A stretch of 27,803 bases of DNA from assembly GCA_049999725.1 (NCBI GenBank), contig JBNGIS010009513.1:79097-106899 (forward strand), read 5' to 3'. Source of the stretch: Haplomitrium mnioides (Eukaryota > Marchantiophyta > Haplomitriopsida > Calobryales). Under the pieces are notes generated by a model that worked only from the letters and a program-made list of their open reading frames with translations, was not told the DNA's origin and made no database searches. A program made the translations under genes and the position numbers. Below are positions 16,911 to 26,668 of this stretch, piece by piece (within the stretch, counting starts at the first letter, position 1; each line of letters begins with the position of its first letter).

Positions 16911-17287
16911 TGTTAGAATTGGACCTTAAGCATATCATAATTGATCTCTAGTTCGAATTACTCTGATAACAGATCAAGACTCAAACATCAAAACTAGTAT
17001 GCTTCATAGATGCATTCAATCAGCTATGTCAACTTCAACTTGAGGCAATTCTTCTGAGTATATTCAATAGAAGGAAATTCGAGTCTCTATTGCCACAAGG
17101 ATGCAACAGCCTATATGTGGAAGGAAATGACCCTTCACATGCAGGGCTGCAACCTTTGTGAACCATTGCAACCTTTGGCATGTTCCAAATATCTGGTTGC
17201 ATACATGGAGATATATCTGAACTGGACATATCTTATCCAGGAAAGATCTAGACACTACAATAGGTGTGAACATGTATATATCCAACA
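16911..17287 (-). repeat. Copia 3' LTR (377 bp)
   Basis: Plus-strand ends are TGTTAGAATT and ATATCCAACA; in element orientation it starts TGTTGG and ends CTAACA. Visible differences from the other LTR lie near 16938, 17041 and 17057-17060. Confidence 0.95.
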
Positions 17288-17300
17288 CTCCCACTTAGGG
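17288..17300 (-). promoter_or_regulatory. Polypurine tract
   Basis: On the minus strand ccctaagtgggag directly precedes the LTR start TGTTGG. AAGTGGGAG is a common Copia plus-strand primer sequence. Confidence 0.85.
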
Positions 17301-17301
17301 T

Positions 17302-18813
17302 CTAGTCTTTCAATTTTAAAACACTTTTCATTCCCATCTTACAACTAAGGGTAAAATGTCTATGTCCAGAAAGCCCTTTTGTAAGTATATCGGCAGTCAT
17401 TTCACTTGTGTGGCAGTAGACAATTTCGGTGGCGCTTTCAGTCACCAAATCTCTCACATAGTGAAACTGAACATCAATGTGCTTGGTCCTTTCATGTACC
17501 CTTGGGTTGTGAACCAATGCAATAGCACTTTAGTTGTCACAATATATGTGTGTAGCAGGCTGCACATACCCAAGGTCAGACAATAAACGTTTTAGCCAAA
17601 CAACTTCTGCAGATGCTTTGGAGAGTGCCATGTACTCTGCTTCAGTACTTGAAAGAGCAACTGCCTTCTGCTTCTTGCTTTCCCATGATATGGCAGCATT
17701 GGACAAAAGAAAACAGTATCCAGTTGTGGATTTTCTTGAATCAATATCTCCTGCAAAATCAGAGTCACAATATCCATACAAAGGCATAGGCTGGTTTGTG
17801 CAGTGGTAGCAAATGCCAAGGTTATGTGTTCCCTTCAGATACCTCATAATTCTCTTAACTGCAGTCCAGTGCTTTGGACCTGGATTGTCCATATATTGAG
17901 CAACTGTGCTGACTGCAAAAGAGATATCAGGACGTGTGCATATCATGGCCCACATGAGACTCCCAACAGCACTAGAGTAAGGTACAGACTTCATCACTTG
18001 TCTGTCACTATCACTTACAGGGCAGTCTTCCTTACTTAAATGTGTTCCTGGATCAACTGGGCTGCTTATTGGCTTACAGTCCATCATGTTGAATCTATCC
18101 AAGACTTCAAGAATATATCTTTGCTGTGAGAGATGGATCCACCCTTGGGTTCTATCCCTGGTTATCTCTATTCCAAGGCAGTAGTGGATCTCACCCATGT
18201 CAGTCATCTCAAATCCTTGCATCAATTGGCTCTTTATCTGTGTTAGCAGATTCATGTCATTGCTGGCAAGAACAGTATCATCAACATATAAGGCAAGTAT
18301 TACCATACTGGATTCACTTTGGTACAGATAGACATTAGAGTCTGCTCCTGACTTCTGGAACTTAAGTTCTATCAGGAATGAGTCCATCTTCTGATACCAA
18401 AGGCGAGAGGATTGTTTCAAACCATAAAGTGCCTTATTCAACTTACAAGTCATGTCCTCAGATCCATGACCATCAACTCCTTCTGGAATGGTCATATAAA
18501 TCTCTTCTTCTAGTGCTTGTAGCCACTTGGGTCCTTGAGGGCTATTAAGTGCTTCATCAAATGTTTCTGGTTCAACAACTCTTGATGAATGTGAAACAAG
18601 TAATGCTCTCAGTTTTCCTCGGCTGGTTTTAGCTTCATCATAAAAGTCTATTGCCTTCCTTGATCTTGTACTTCTTCTCAAGGCAGGACTGGTAGGGACT
18701 TTACTTGGAGGTGATATCAAGTTCTCAAAACCTCCGTTATGATTATTTGGGACTGGGTCTACAGTACCCCATTGTTCATGACTTGACTCATTAATGTTGC
18801 TGGAAGCTCCCAC
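17302..18813 (-). pseudogene. Copia reverse transcriptase-RNase H, motif-A deletion and one stop
   Basis: From 18813 downward: LRRSTRSRKAIDFYDEAK, EALNSPQGPKWLQALEEE, then directly IYMTIPEGVDG. The Copia segment that should lie between (ARLVAKG and the DVKTAFLNG motif with the first catalytic Asp, roughly 80 residues) is missing, with the join near 18500-18512. After it come LNKALYGLKQSSRLWY, LALYVDDTVLASND (YVDD at 18288-18271), GSLMWAMICTRPDISFAV, YCDSDFAGDIDSRKSTTGY and SSTEAEYMALSKA (RNase H). A TAA at 17530-17532 follows YCDN, where the family continues into SAIALVHNP; the same frame then runs to LKLKD and a stop at 17302-17304. The retained E-E-I at both sides suggests deletion between short repeats. 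Confidence 0.92.
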
Positions 18814-18828
18814 TGGAGCTAAAGACGG

Positions 18829-19758
18829 TTACATTGGTGCAGATGTTTTTACTTGAACTGGATTTACTTGTGCAACAGGTGGTTGAATTAGTGGTGTTAG
18901 CTGGCTTAACTTTGAATGATCAGGTGAGGGAGTGATGAGCATGATATCCTCCAGAGGATCATCATAGTGTTCTATCTCATTATCATCCTTACCTACAGTC
19001 ATAGATGTGTTTTCTAAGAACTTGACATCTCTGGAAATGATGATATGCCTATTAGATAATTGGAGTAGTCTATATGCTTTGGCATGGTCATCATATCCTA
19101 ACAAGATGCATTCTACTGACTTTTGATCAAACTTCACTCTTAAATCTTTTGGGGTTAGAGCAAAAGCCTTAGAACCAAATACTCTCGAATGTGACAGGTT
19201 AGGCTTATACCCATGCCAGAGCTCAAATGGTGTCTTACCCACTGTTAGTGCTTTGGTGGGAGACCTATTCTGCAAGTAAGCTGCTGTCATGATGGCTTCT
19301 CCCCAATCGGTTCTTTTGAGCCCAGAATGTAAGAGCATTGCCAGTGCTGCTTCAACCAGTGTTCTATTCTTTCTCTCAGAGACTCCATTCTGTTCAGGTG
19401 TATATGGAACAGTGTACTGTCTTAGAATGCCATTATCTTGGCCATAGCTGTCAAACTCATGTGAACGATATTCACCACCATTATCAGTTCTTAGTGCCTT
19501 CAGAGACTTACCAGTTTGTTTTTCAACAAATGTTCTGTAGGTCTTGAACTGCTGAAAGGCTTGAGACTTCTGTCTCAAAAGAAACACAAATGTATAACGT
19601 GTATAATCATCTATAAAGGTGATGAAATATCTACATCCAGAATGAGTTGGACAAGACATGGGACAGAATGTACCAGAGCAAGTGCTTCCCCAGTCCTGGT
19701 TGGACTTTGGCTGGGAAAAGCATCTCTGGTCTTCTTGGCTTTGATGCATGAGATGCAA
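18829..19758 (-). pseudogene. Copia integrase, catalytic core with first Asp missing
   Basis: The frame covers CGYFITFID-type core sequence (SGCRYFITFIDDYTRYTFVF), LRTDNGGEYRSHEF with the second Asp (about 19485-19468), TPEQNGVSERKNRTLVE with the catalytic Glu, and the Copia C-terminal part WHGYKPNLSHSRVFGSKAF. The family's first Asp lies in a H-S-D...C/G-P-M motif. Here the upstream frame ends LALVHS and the downstream frame begins at PMSCPTHSG, so a small frame-changing deletion near 19660-19675 has removed it. A TAA at 18829-18831 separates this frame from the RT frame, which is in the same phase. It is non-functional as a DDE integrase. Confidence 0.88.
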
Positions 19759-20093
19759 TCTGGCATATTCTTCGTTTCTGCCAGATCAAGGCCTGAGACC
19801 ATACTCTCTTCCATCAACTGTCTCAACCTGGGTTGGCTTATATGGCCCAGACGTTGGTGCCATAGTTCTGCAATTGATGAAGAGGCTGATGCAGAGGCTG
19901 CACACATTACTTTCTCTGCATGATTGGACCTTCCAAGCTGATACAACTGATTGTATAATGGACAGGTCGCCAGATGCTTACCCTGAGCATCCATGAGAAT
20001 ACAGCTCCCATTTCTGGTGAACGATTGTCCATGAGCCTTATCAAACTGGCTAACAGAAAATAAATTCTTAGCAATTCCAGGCACGTGCAACAC
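19611..20093 (-). pseudogene. Copia GAG-pre-integrase / zinc-binding N-terminus of integrase
   Basis: The frame reads VPGIAKNLFSVSQFDKAHG, ELWHQRLGHISQPRLRQLM and CISCIKAKKTRDAFP, i.e. the HHCC zinc-binding element (H.RLGH then CxxC) ahead of the integrase core. Upstream in the same frame, GLGTVRITLNNGQIREIPEV corresponds to the end of the protease domain. The protease's Asp-Ser/Thr-Gly motif, expected between gag and this point, is absent from all frames I read between about 20090 and 20220. Confidence 0.88.
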
Positions 20094-20143
20094 TTCAGGT
20101 ATCTCTCTTATTTGACCATTATTAAGTGTTATCCTGACTGTGC

Positions 20144-21079
20144 CTAGACCACTGACAACCTGACAGTGTTAGCATGAGCAGTAAGGTAAAGCTTGTGTAC
20201 AGTCCTCTCTTGACTTTTCTTGTCATCTTTTGATATTACTGCTGTATTGCTTTGAATTTTATTTTTAACTTTTCTTTGTGCATTATTGCTTGGACAATTT
20301 CTTGCTATGTGGCCATAGCCTGCGCAATTGAAACATCTGATTCCCCTTCTGGGATTGTTACTACTGGATGCTTCATTTGGTGTAGTTGTGGCAAAATGTG
20401 GTCTGGTGCCATAACGCTTTGGTTTCTTTCTGTTCACATACAAGGCTGACATAGAGTCAGTCAGACCTTGAGTCTTGGCCATGGTCTCTTCTTGAAGGAT
20501 GTAAGAGATTAGTCTTTGTAATGTGAGATTAGGAGTTCCTCTTAAGGAATTCATTAGTGGCCTACAAGATGCAGGAAGACTTCTCATAAGTGATAAGGTT
20601 GCATCTTCATCTTGGACTGGAGCACCTGCTGCAGACAGCTGCTCCATTATGGACCTTAACTCATGAATGTGTTTAGTTAGATTTTCTCCTTCTCTCATCC
20701 TTAGTGTGGCTAACTTATCTCGCAAATACATTCTTGTCACAGCATCTTGAGACTCATATAACAAGGTAAAACCTTCCCAGACTTGTGATGAATGGTCATG
20801 TGAACTGACATGTGCCACTTGATTATTGTCTAGGCAATTTGTGATTGTAGCCAGGGCAATGGAATCTTTATGATCCCATTCAGCCTTGCTCCCTGGACCT
20901 GTTGGAGGAGTATGAAGGATTGGTCCTCCCATGATTGCTGGTAGAGTGACTGGTCTCAATATTGACCCATTCACAATATTCAGCAATCCTTCTGCTTTCA
21001 ATAGCAGTCTGACTCTATGCTTCCACACATGGAAGTAATTCCCATCAAACTTGGGAATATCACTGGCCTTCAGCGACAT
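20144..21079 (-). CDS. Copia Gag with CCHC zinc knuckle
   Basis: ATG at 21079-21077 gives MSLKASDIPKFDGNYFHVWK, the usual Copia Gag start (a DUF4219/UBN2-like region: FDG.NYF.W). It continues with TRMYLRDKLATLRMREGENL and HIHELRSIMEQLSAAGAPVQ, then knuckle CFNCAGYGHIARNC (about 20335-20291) and a lysine-rich tail. It ends with an early stop at 20146-20144 after TVRLSVV, where the protease should follow. The Gag itself shows no lesion and is the only intact protein of the element, so the RNA could still be packaged if other products came from relatives. Confidence 0.92.
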   Translation of the reverse strand: MSLKASDIPKFDGNYFHVWKHRVRLLLKAEGLLNIVNGSILRPVTLPAIMGGPILHTPPTGPGSKAEWDHKDSIALATITNCLDNNQVAHVSSHDHSSQVWEGFTLLYESQDAVTRMYLRDKLATLRMREGENLTKHIHELRSIMEQLSAAGAPVQDEDATLSLMRSLPASCRPLMNSLRGTPNLTLQRLISYILQEETMAKTQGLTDSMSALYVNRKKPKRYGTRPHFATTTPNEASSSNNPRRGIRCFNCAGYGHIARNCPSNNAQRKVKNKIQSNTAVISKDDKKSQERTVHKLYLTAHANTVRLSVV

Positions 21080-21880
21080 ACTTTCAATTCAGAGAAAAAA
21101 AAAATTGCAAAAGATCAAAGACGCAGGTGATTTCTTCCTCCTCCTTTTTTATTCTTTTGACACCTTCTTGTTTTTATCTTGCTTCCGATTCTTCTGAAAT
21201 TTCAACGTCGCACCAGTAGAGTCGTCTTATCCTGCACCATGCAGGCTCTGCGATATGTCTGCGAGGTTAGCTAGGCCTTCGCGGACAAGCTCCTGCGGGT
21301 AAATCACATCTGCGAGCTCAACGCAGGCATGTGATCGACCAAGAATCGTGATTTTCTTGTCGTCACCTTATATAGTCACCCCCACATGCGTATTGAGACA
21401 GACTATTCTCCGCGATATGAATCAGCGGGCATCTTCCTTCTTCAAGCGATTTTCTTCTTGAAATGGAAGCAACACAGCAAACACGCATGCTGGCATCGGC
21501 CTCCTTCAGCGATTTCAACTTTCTGATGGTAGGCGCACTGCGATGTTAATCGCGTGGAGACTTTTCGCTTCTATTCCGCAATTCCTCTTAATCGTGTGAT
21601 CAAGGGAGTACTGTGCAGAATTTTCGAATATTTTAACTCAGAAATCCTATAAAAGAGGATTGCGATTTGATCGTGGTGCTCGTCTGATGGTGTTCACTCA
21701 ATCGCCTGACCTTTCTGGTGCTCGCATCTCAACAACGTGAGGGACATTTTCGAAATTAAGGTCAGCAGGCAACTTATCTAACAACCAAAAGAGTAAATCA
21801 ATCGCTTCTGCCCAGAGACTTCTCCACCAAAATCGAAACTGTATCCTGACACTCTGGCGATTGCATGCAGGTATGCATTA
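21080..21880 (-). other. Copia 5' leader (untranslated region between PBS and gag)
   Basis: About 800 bp with no substantial frame. It contains sequence such as gcgatatgtctgcgaggtta and several short cgcga motifs. Nothing else is recognisable. Confidence 0.7.
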
Positions 21881-21893
21881 GGCTTTGATACCA
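21881..21893 (-). promoter_or_regulatory. Primer-binding site, initiator tRNA-Met
   Basis: On the minus strand tggtatcaaagcc directly follows the 5' LTR. It matches the 3' end complement of plant initiator tRNA-Met (TGGTATCAGAGC) with one difference. Confidence 0.93.
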
Positions 21894-22270
21894 TGTTAGA
21901 ATTGGACCTTAAGCATATCAGAATTGATCTCTAGTTCGAATTACTCTGATAACAGATCAAGACTCAAACATCAAAACTAGTATGCTTCATAGATGCATTC
22001 AATCAGCTATGTCAACTTCAACTCGAGGCAATTCTTCTTAGCATATTCAATAGAAGGAAATTCGAGTCTCTATTGCCACAAGGATGCAACAGCCTATATG
22101 TGGAAGGAAATGACCCTTCACATGCAGGGCTGCAACCTTTGTGAACCATTGCAACCTTTGGCATGTTCCAAATATCTGGTTGCATACATGGAGATATATC
22201 TGAACTGGACATATCTTATCCAGGAAAGATCTAGACACTACAATAGGTGTGAACATGTATATATCCAACA
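21894..22270 (-). repeat. Copia 5' LTR (377 bp)
   Basis: It matches the LTR at 16911-17287 over its full length, with about four mismatches by eye. It is followed by the CGTCT target duplication at 22271-22275. Confidence 0.95.
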
Positions 22271-22309
22271 CGTCTGAGCAGGGAGAGTCGTTTTTCCTTA
22301 AAAGTGAGG

Positions 22310-22460
22310 TCGCGTTCGTGCCTGGAAGGAGGTCGCGGTCATGTCTGGAAGAAGGTCACATTCGTGTCTGGAGGAAGTCGTGTTTTCATCTCTGGAAGGA
22401 GGTTGTGTTCGTCTTCAGAAGGAGGTCAGGTTTTGTCCAGAAAGGAGGTCGCATCGTTCT
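22310..22460 (+). repeat. ~23-bp minisatellite inside the solo LTR
   Basis: About six degenerate units end in ctggaaggaggtcg or variants (ctggaagaaggtca, tctggaggaagtcg, ttcagaaggaggtc, ccagaaaggaggtc). A single relic (ctggaaggagttca) remains in the truncated LTR at about 1270. Confidence 0.7.
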
Positions 22461-22729
22461 TCCTGCATAGAGCAAATCGCAAGCACAGGAGGCAACTTGT
22501 GGAGTTGCGATTAAGGCTGGGAGAAGATCGTCCTGCGTTTCTCGTGCGAACCTGCTGACGGGAGGGAGATTCGGGAATCTGCTGTCGAGCAGAAAAGCCT
22601 TGGCGAATCTGCTGTGACACTAACCCCTCGTGGAGCTGATGTTTTCCTTCCTTCCCTTTTTTTCACCATTCTCATCTAAGTGGATTTTCGCTGCTGCAAT
22701 ATATCAAATCGTTTTTGATATTTCCAACA

Positions 22730-22734
22730 ATACA
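22730..22734. repeat. Right target-site duplication (ATACA) of the solo LTR
   Basis: It is the partner of 16506-16510. Confidence 0.92.
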
Positions 22735-25294
22735 TCCTGGACAATGTGATTTCTGCAATCGAGACCAAGGATTGGGCTCTCTCATCAAGACAAGAGTGTG
22801 TTTTCCTGAAAGTGGATTTCGAGAAAGCTTATGACACAGTGGACTGGGAGTTCTTGTTCAAAGCATTAGAGGCCATGGGGTTCGGTCAAATATTCATTGG
22901 CTATGTGAAGGTGACAACAACTAATGCCACGTCAACTATCAACCTTAATGGCATCCCCTCCCGCTCCATCAGTATCCAGCGATCTGTTCACCAAGGCTGC
23001 CCTCTAGCTCCTTTTCTATATCTTGTGGTGGCAGATGCACTGGGACACCTTCTCAATAATGCAGCGCTCTATGGACAAGTAAAAGGGATCTCTATCCCCT
23101 TGGGCAGGAGTCATCTCTTCTCCCAATATGCGAATTACACTCTTCTATCCTTGGCAGGAGAAGAACAGAACCTGCTGAAGGCAGTAGAGTTGCTGAGCAC
23201 CTTCTCCAAGGCTACTGGGCAGAATATCAACTGGGAGGTAACATCTGCTATTTGGATCAGCCCCAGACCCAAGCCGCAAAGGTGGGACGTGGGCACCAAC
23301 TGGAAATGGGCAGAAAAAGATACAGTCTTGAAATTCCTAGGTATTCCATTCAGCCTTCAAAGTGGTCTACCAGCAATTAAAAACACCTTGGTGGACAGAG
23401 TTAGATCAAAGCTCAAGTGTTGGTGCAACAGATATATTAGCCTGCCAGGAAGACTGTTAATCATCAATCAAATCCTCCTGGAATCCATCTGGTACTTTGC
23501 TTCTTGCTGGGCAGGGGGAGTTCCCCCCTTAAAGAAATAAAACAGCTGGTGAGAAATTTCCTTTGGTCAGGAAATGGAGAAAACTGCAGAGCTCCGGTAG
23601 CGTGGGAAACATGTGTGAAGAGGACGAAAGAAGGGGGTTTGGGACTGATAGACATATATGCACAGATTCAAGCCCTGCTGGGGAAGTGGATTATGAAGAC
23701 GGTTCTGCCAGGGGACTCAACATGCAAAACGTTCTTACCGTATAGAGCCAGCCAAGCTAGACCACTCTGTAAACTAGGTTGGGGTCACTCCCTATTGTGG
23801 TCAGTAGCAGACTGCAGATCCTCATCCTGGTCAGACACCTCTCAGCTGTGGAAAGAGATATGGCAGGCTTGGTCGGTGCTCAAAAGATTTATTAAACAAA
23901 AAGCTCCTGAATCCTTTGAAGAAGTTTCCAGCATTAACATCTGGTGGTGTAAACTGGGAGAAAATTCACTCCTGGCGGCAAACAAGAGATGGCCAGCATT
24001 GAGATGGTCTCAGGAAGGGATCAACGTGATTGGGGACCAATGGAATCGTCAAACATATGAGTTCCTTGAGTGGAAGGAGGCATGGAAGGAGGCACAAGGA
24101 CACTACCAGCTTCACAAAAAGCATGAATGTAACTGGCATGACCTGATAGCAAAGATCCCTGAAAGATGGATATCACGCCTCCTTGAGGGGCCAGAACACA
24201 TACGAAAAGGAGACTGGACCAGAGTTTACACGTCTACACAAGAGACTCACCTGATCGCAATATCCCTGTGGAGTGCTGATACTGATCTGAAAGCGGGCAT
24301 CCTGACTCAGGCCTCTTTGCTCCCCCTTTCATGCTCATGGTTCTTTGTCACCCCTATATCTACCGTGCTGACCGAAGGAAATCGACCTCAGCTTCCTCCT
24401 TCAGTGATCATGAGGAAAATGAGAGTTTGCACAGTGCCCAAAGGTCAGAATTCTGAGTATAAATTACTTGCCTCCTTTATCGGAGAGGGAGACTGGGACC
24501 CCGGAATGTAGGATTGGAAAGATAACTCCCCCCTCAGCAGCTACTCCACCAAGAAAGGCCGTCGGTTCATCCTGGAGCAGCCATCTACAGTAGTTCCAGT
24601 TCTGGACCGCTGGAAAGCACAAGGTCTGATCGACTCTGCACACTCCTCCAGATGGACTGATATATGGGACGCGAGCAGATCAGCAATAGAGGCCTCATTA
24701 ACGTGGCTTATTGTCCAAAGAGGTGTGCAAGTTGGGAGCTTCAAAAAAAAAACAGAGAAGCCTGGCTTTGAGATTGATGCACGATGTGTCTATTGCAAGG
24801 AGGATTTTTTGGAAGACTTCATTCACTGTTTTTGGCTCTGTCCTAGGATCAACACTATCTGGAAGTGGGCAGGAAATATCATTAACAGACTAGTGTTCTC
24901 CATTTGGGGGAATACCAAAAGGTGGAAGCCAACATGGCAGCAATGCATCCTAGGCGACAGAATTCCAAAGGCGCTGGTCATAGTGCAAGAGATCTGGTCC
25001 TTACTAAGAGGAACAGTACTCTACTCCATATGGCTGTCCAGGAATGCAATAGTGTTCGAGAAGTCGCACATGGATATGTAGTGCTTGAAAAAGAAAATCT
25101 GGACGAGACTGATTGAGTACGGAAAGAAAGCTTGGCGTGATGCTTGTAAAGACTGGACAAAGGCTCAAAATGAAGAGAAAAGAGAACAAATTCTTGAAGC
25201 CCTTGACAGTACATGGGGTGCAAGGCATTTGCTTTGTATCCGTGAAGAGGACTCAGTTTACTGGAATTTTGATGTTAGTAGTAATCTGGATTGA
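22735..25294 (+). pseudogene. LINE family 1 ORF2, part 2: RT palm to C-terminal zinc finger
   Basis: It continues the RT: LKVDFEKAYDTVDWEFLF, IQRSVHQGCPLAPF and, at 23127-23138, YANY where the related fragment at 1-1236 has the catalytic YADD. Both catalytic Asp are therefore lost. A one-base deletion near 23515-23525 shifts frame (VPPLKK then stop; the other frame has SSPLKEIKQL). In-frame TAGs lie at 24509-24511 and 25079-25081, the latter replacing a Tyr that is present at 10231-10233. The C-terminal zf-RVT-like finger reads CVYCKEDFLEDFIHCFWLC. The end is about 25294 after DVSSNLD. It is inactive. Confidence 0.88.
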
Positions 25295-25442
25295 GGGCAA
25301 TGGGTCATTGTTGTTTACTAGGCTAGATCCCGAAAGGGATTGAGTGGTTGTTGGTTCTTGCCGCTCGGCCTGATTGCTGGCCGCAGTTGTACCCTTGGTG
25401 CTTGAAAGTAAATAATGTTGCTTGCTTTCGGTCCAAAAAAAA

Positions 25443-25725
25443 AAGAAAAAAAAGAGAAAAAGCATTCTTGAAACCTTTGACAGAACCTGGGGCACCAGGC
25501 ATTTTCTATGTATACATGATGATGACAGTGTTCGATGGAATCTGAATGTTAGTAGTAATCTGGATTGAGGGTATTGGGTTACTTTGGTTTACCAAGCTAG
25601 ATCCTGAAAGGGATTGAATGGTTGTTGGCTTTGCCGCTCAGCCTGATTGCTGGCCGCGGTCGTACCTTTGATGTTTGAAAGTAAATAAAGTGGTTTGCTT
25701 TCGGTCCAAAAACAAAAAAAAAAAG
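25443..25725 (+). mobile_element. LINE family 1, short 3' copy placed in the poly(A) tail of the long copy
   Basis: gcattcttgaaacctttgac, agtaatctggattgagggta, agtaaataaag and a new A-rich tail (25708-25725) repeat the last 260 bp of the element directly after the first tail. It differs at many positions from the long copy, so it is a separate insertion or a template jump, not a simple duplication. Confidence 0.8.
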
Positions 25726-25768
25726 ATAAAGGAACCTCCAGCGCTAAGGACACATCGCGAGCAGGAAA

Positions 25769-25970
25769 AAATGCCTCTCCTGCATATCGCATTGAACTGC
25801 GAAGTTCGTTGTCGACAGGTGCGAACTCCTCTCCTGCATATCGTGTTGAGCAGCGGAGTTTATTTTCAGTGCAACCTCCTCTCCTGCATATCGCGTTGAG
25901 CACCGAAGTTTATTTTTGATGGGTGTGACCTCCTCCGTTGAGCAGTGAAGATCGTTTTCGACGGGCCTAG
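25769..25970. repeat. ~50-bp tandem repeat, about four units
   Basis: cctctcctgcatatcg begins units at about 25771, 25827 and 25877, each followed by gttgagcagcgaagtt-like sequence. A shortened fourth unit (cctccgttgagcagtgaag) starts near 25929. It lies directly after a LINE family 1 tail. Confidence 0.7.
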
Positions 25971-26190
25971 GACCTTCTCACTGCGCATAGCGTGCCCGCG
26001 AAGCTCACAAACCCATTCTGCCGCTTTTGCAGACTTTTCTTGCTCAAAATGCAAGTGAAGCCTATCAATTTCTCCTCATCGTCTGACGAGATCCATCAAA
26101 TGCACCTTAGGTGGGTTGGATTCTCCCTCCTTCAACATGAAGTAGCTGAGAACACTATTTCACCTCCCATGATCACCTGCTTGCGCCCCC
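25971..26190. other. Unassigned sequence
   Basis: A frame MQVKPINFSSSSDEIHQMHL ending at 26207 is short and has no similarity I recognise. No splice or transposon evidence. Confidence 0.35.
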
Positions 26191-26194
26191 CTAA

Positions 26195-26325
26195 TCTCCC
26201 TCTCTGATAAAGGAGCCAAGTAATTTATACTCAGCAATCTGACTTGTGGGTACTTCTTGGGTTATCTTCTGCAGGGACAGGGTTGTCACTATGTCATCCA
26301 GAGTGTGGCTGCAGCTCTTCAATTT
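26195..26325 (-). mobile_element. LINE family 1 scrap (mid ORF2), minus strand
   Basis: The minus strand encodes EYKLLGSFIREGD, matching EYKLLASFIGEGD of the long copy near 24455-24495, with weaker similarity upstream. Confidence 0.65.
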
Positions 26326-26337
26326 AGCTTGGTTGTG

Positions 26338-26597
26338 GACCTGGCCGTCCAATCCATGCCAGAAATGGCTCAAAAGATGGGGAATGGATATAGAAGACAT
26401 TCCTAAACAAACAGGAAATGTGCTCATGGACCATCTATCTCAACACATTACTTTACGGTCATATGGCATTCCTACAGTGCGACATCCCAGACTGTCAAGT
26501 ACAACGCGCTCGTCAAGTACTTTGCACCCCTCCGCACCCTTATGGCCCTAGGGCTGGCTCTGGACTTTAATTGAATTCTATTCTATTCTATTCTATT
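26338..26597 (+). mobile_element. LINE family 2 scrap with internal deletions and (TATTC)n tail
   Basis: ccatgccagaaatggctcaa, ggaccatctatctcaacaca and gacatcccagactgtcaagt match 2113-2260 of copy 1. The match then jumps to the 3' end (tttgcacccctccgcaccc, gccctagggctggctctgg, actttaattg) and ends in attctattctattctattc. Confidence 0.8.
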
Positions 26598-26668
26598 CTT
26601 GTGCGCCTTGTACTCTCAGTCCTCATGGCCCTAGGGCTGGCTCTGGACTTTAAATTGAATTCATTCAT
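26598..26668 (+). mobile_element. LINE family 2 tail-only copy, tandem to the previous one
   Basis: ttgtgcgccttgtactctca, gtcctcatggccctaggg and gactttaaattgaattc repeat the last ~70 bp of the element directly after the previous TATTC tail. Confidence 0.8.

Larger units (their letters stand above)
16911..22270 (-). mobile_element. Ty1/Copia LTR retrotransposon, 5.36 kb, minus strand, defective
   Basis: It has two 377-bp LTRs, a primer-binding site matching initiator tRNA-Met, a polypurine tract and a 5-bp target duplication. The gag, integrase, RT and RNase H order is Copia type (integrase before RT). By eye I count about four differences between the LTRs, implying a fairly recent insertion. 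The coding region is broken: the protease motif is missing, the integrase lacks its first catalytic Asp, and the RT lacks its motif-A segment. There are also two frameshifts and two in-frame stops. It could move only in trans. Confidence 0.95.
16511..22729. mobile_element. Solo LTR (~854 bp without the nested Copia), strand of transcription +
   Basis: It starts TGTTGGAAAT and ends ATTTCCAACA, with a 5-bp ATACA target duplication and no internal coding region. Net parts are 16511-16910 and 22276-22729. The left part has a TATA-like tataaat at 16818-16824 followed by gcatcctcattgcaacc, expected for U3/R. A 10-bp inverted repeat with 3-base loop lies at 16648-16670. The right part has a 23-bp minisatellite (22310-22460). 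Solo LTRs form by recombination between the two LTRs of an element. The alternative, a short TRIM-like element, is less likely because no internal LTR boundaries are seen. Superfamily not determined. Confidence 0.85.
14436..25460 (+). mobile_element. Long LINE family 1 copy, interrupted by a solo LTR that itself holds a Copia element
   Basis: The copy comprises the ORF1 tail (14474-14818), ORF2 (14815-16510 resuming at 22735-25294), a 3' UTR with ctggattgagggcaatgggt and aagtaaataatg, and an A-rich tail (25435-25460). Excluding the 6.2-kb insertion (16511-22734), ORF2 spans about 4.26 kb, normal for a plant L1-type element. The 5' end is truncated within ORF1. No target duplication was identified. 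It is inactive through active-site changes, three in-frame stops and a frameshift. Confidence 0.88.

Noticed and set aside
16511-22729. The outer 854-bp element as two LTRs with an internal region
   Set aside because: Only one pair of TG...CA ends was found, flanked by one ATACA duplication, with no primer-binding site next to an internal LTR end.
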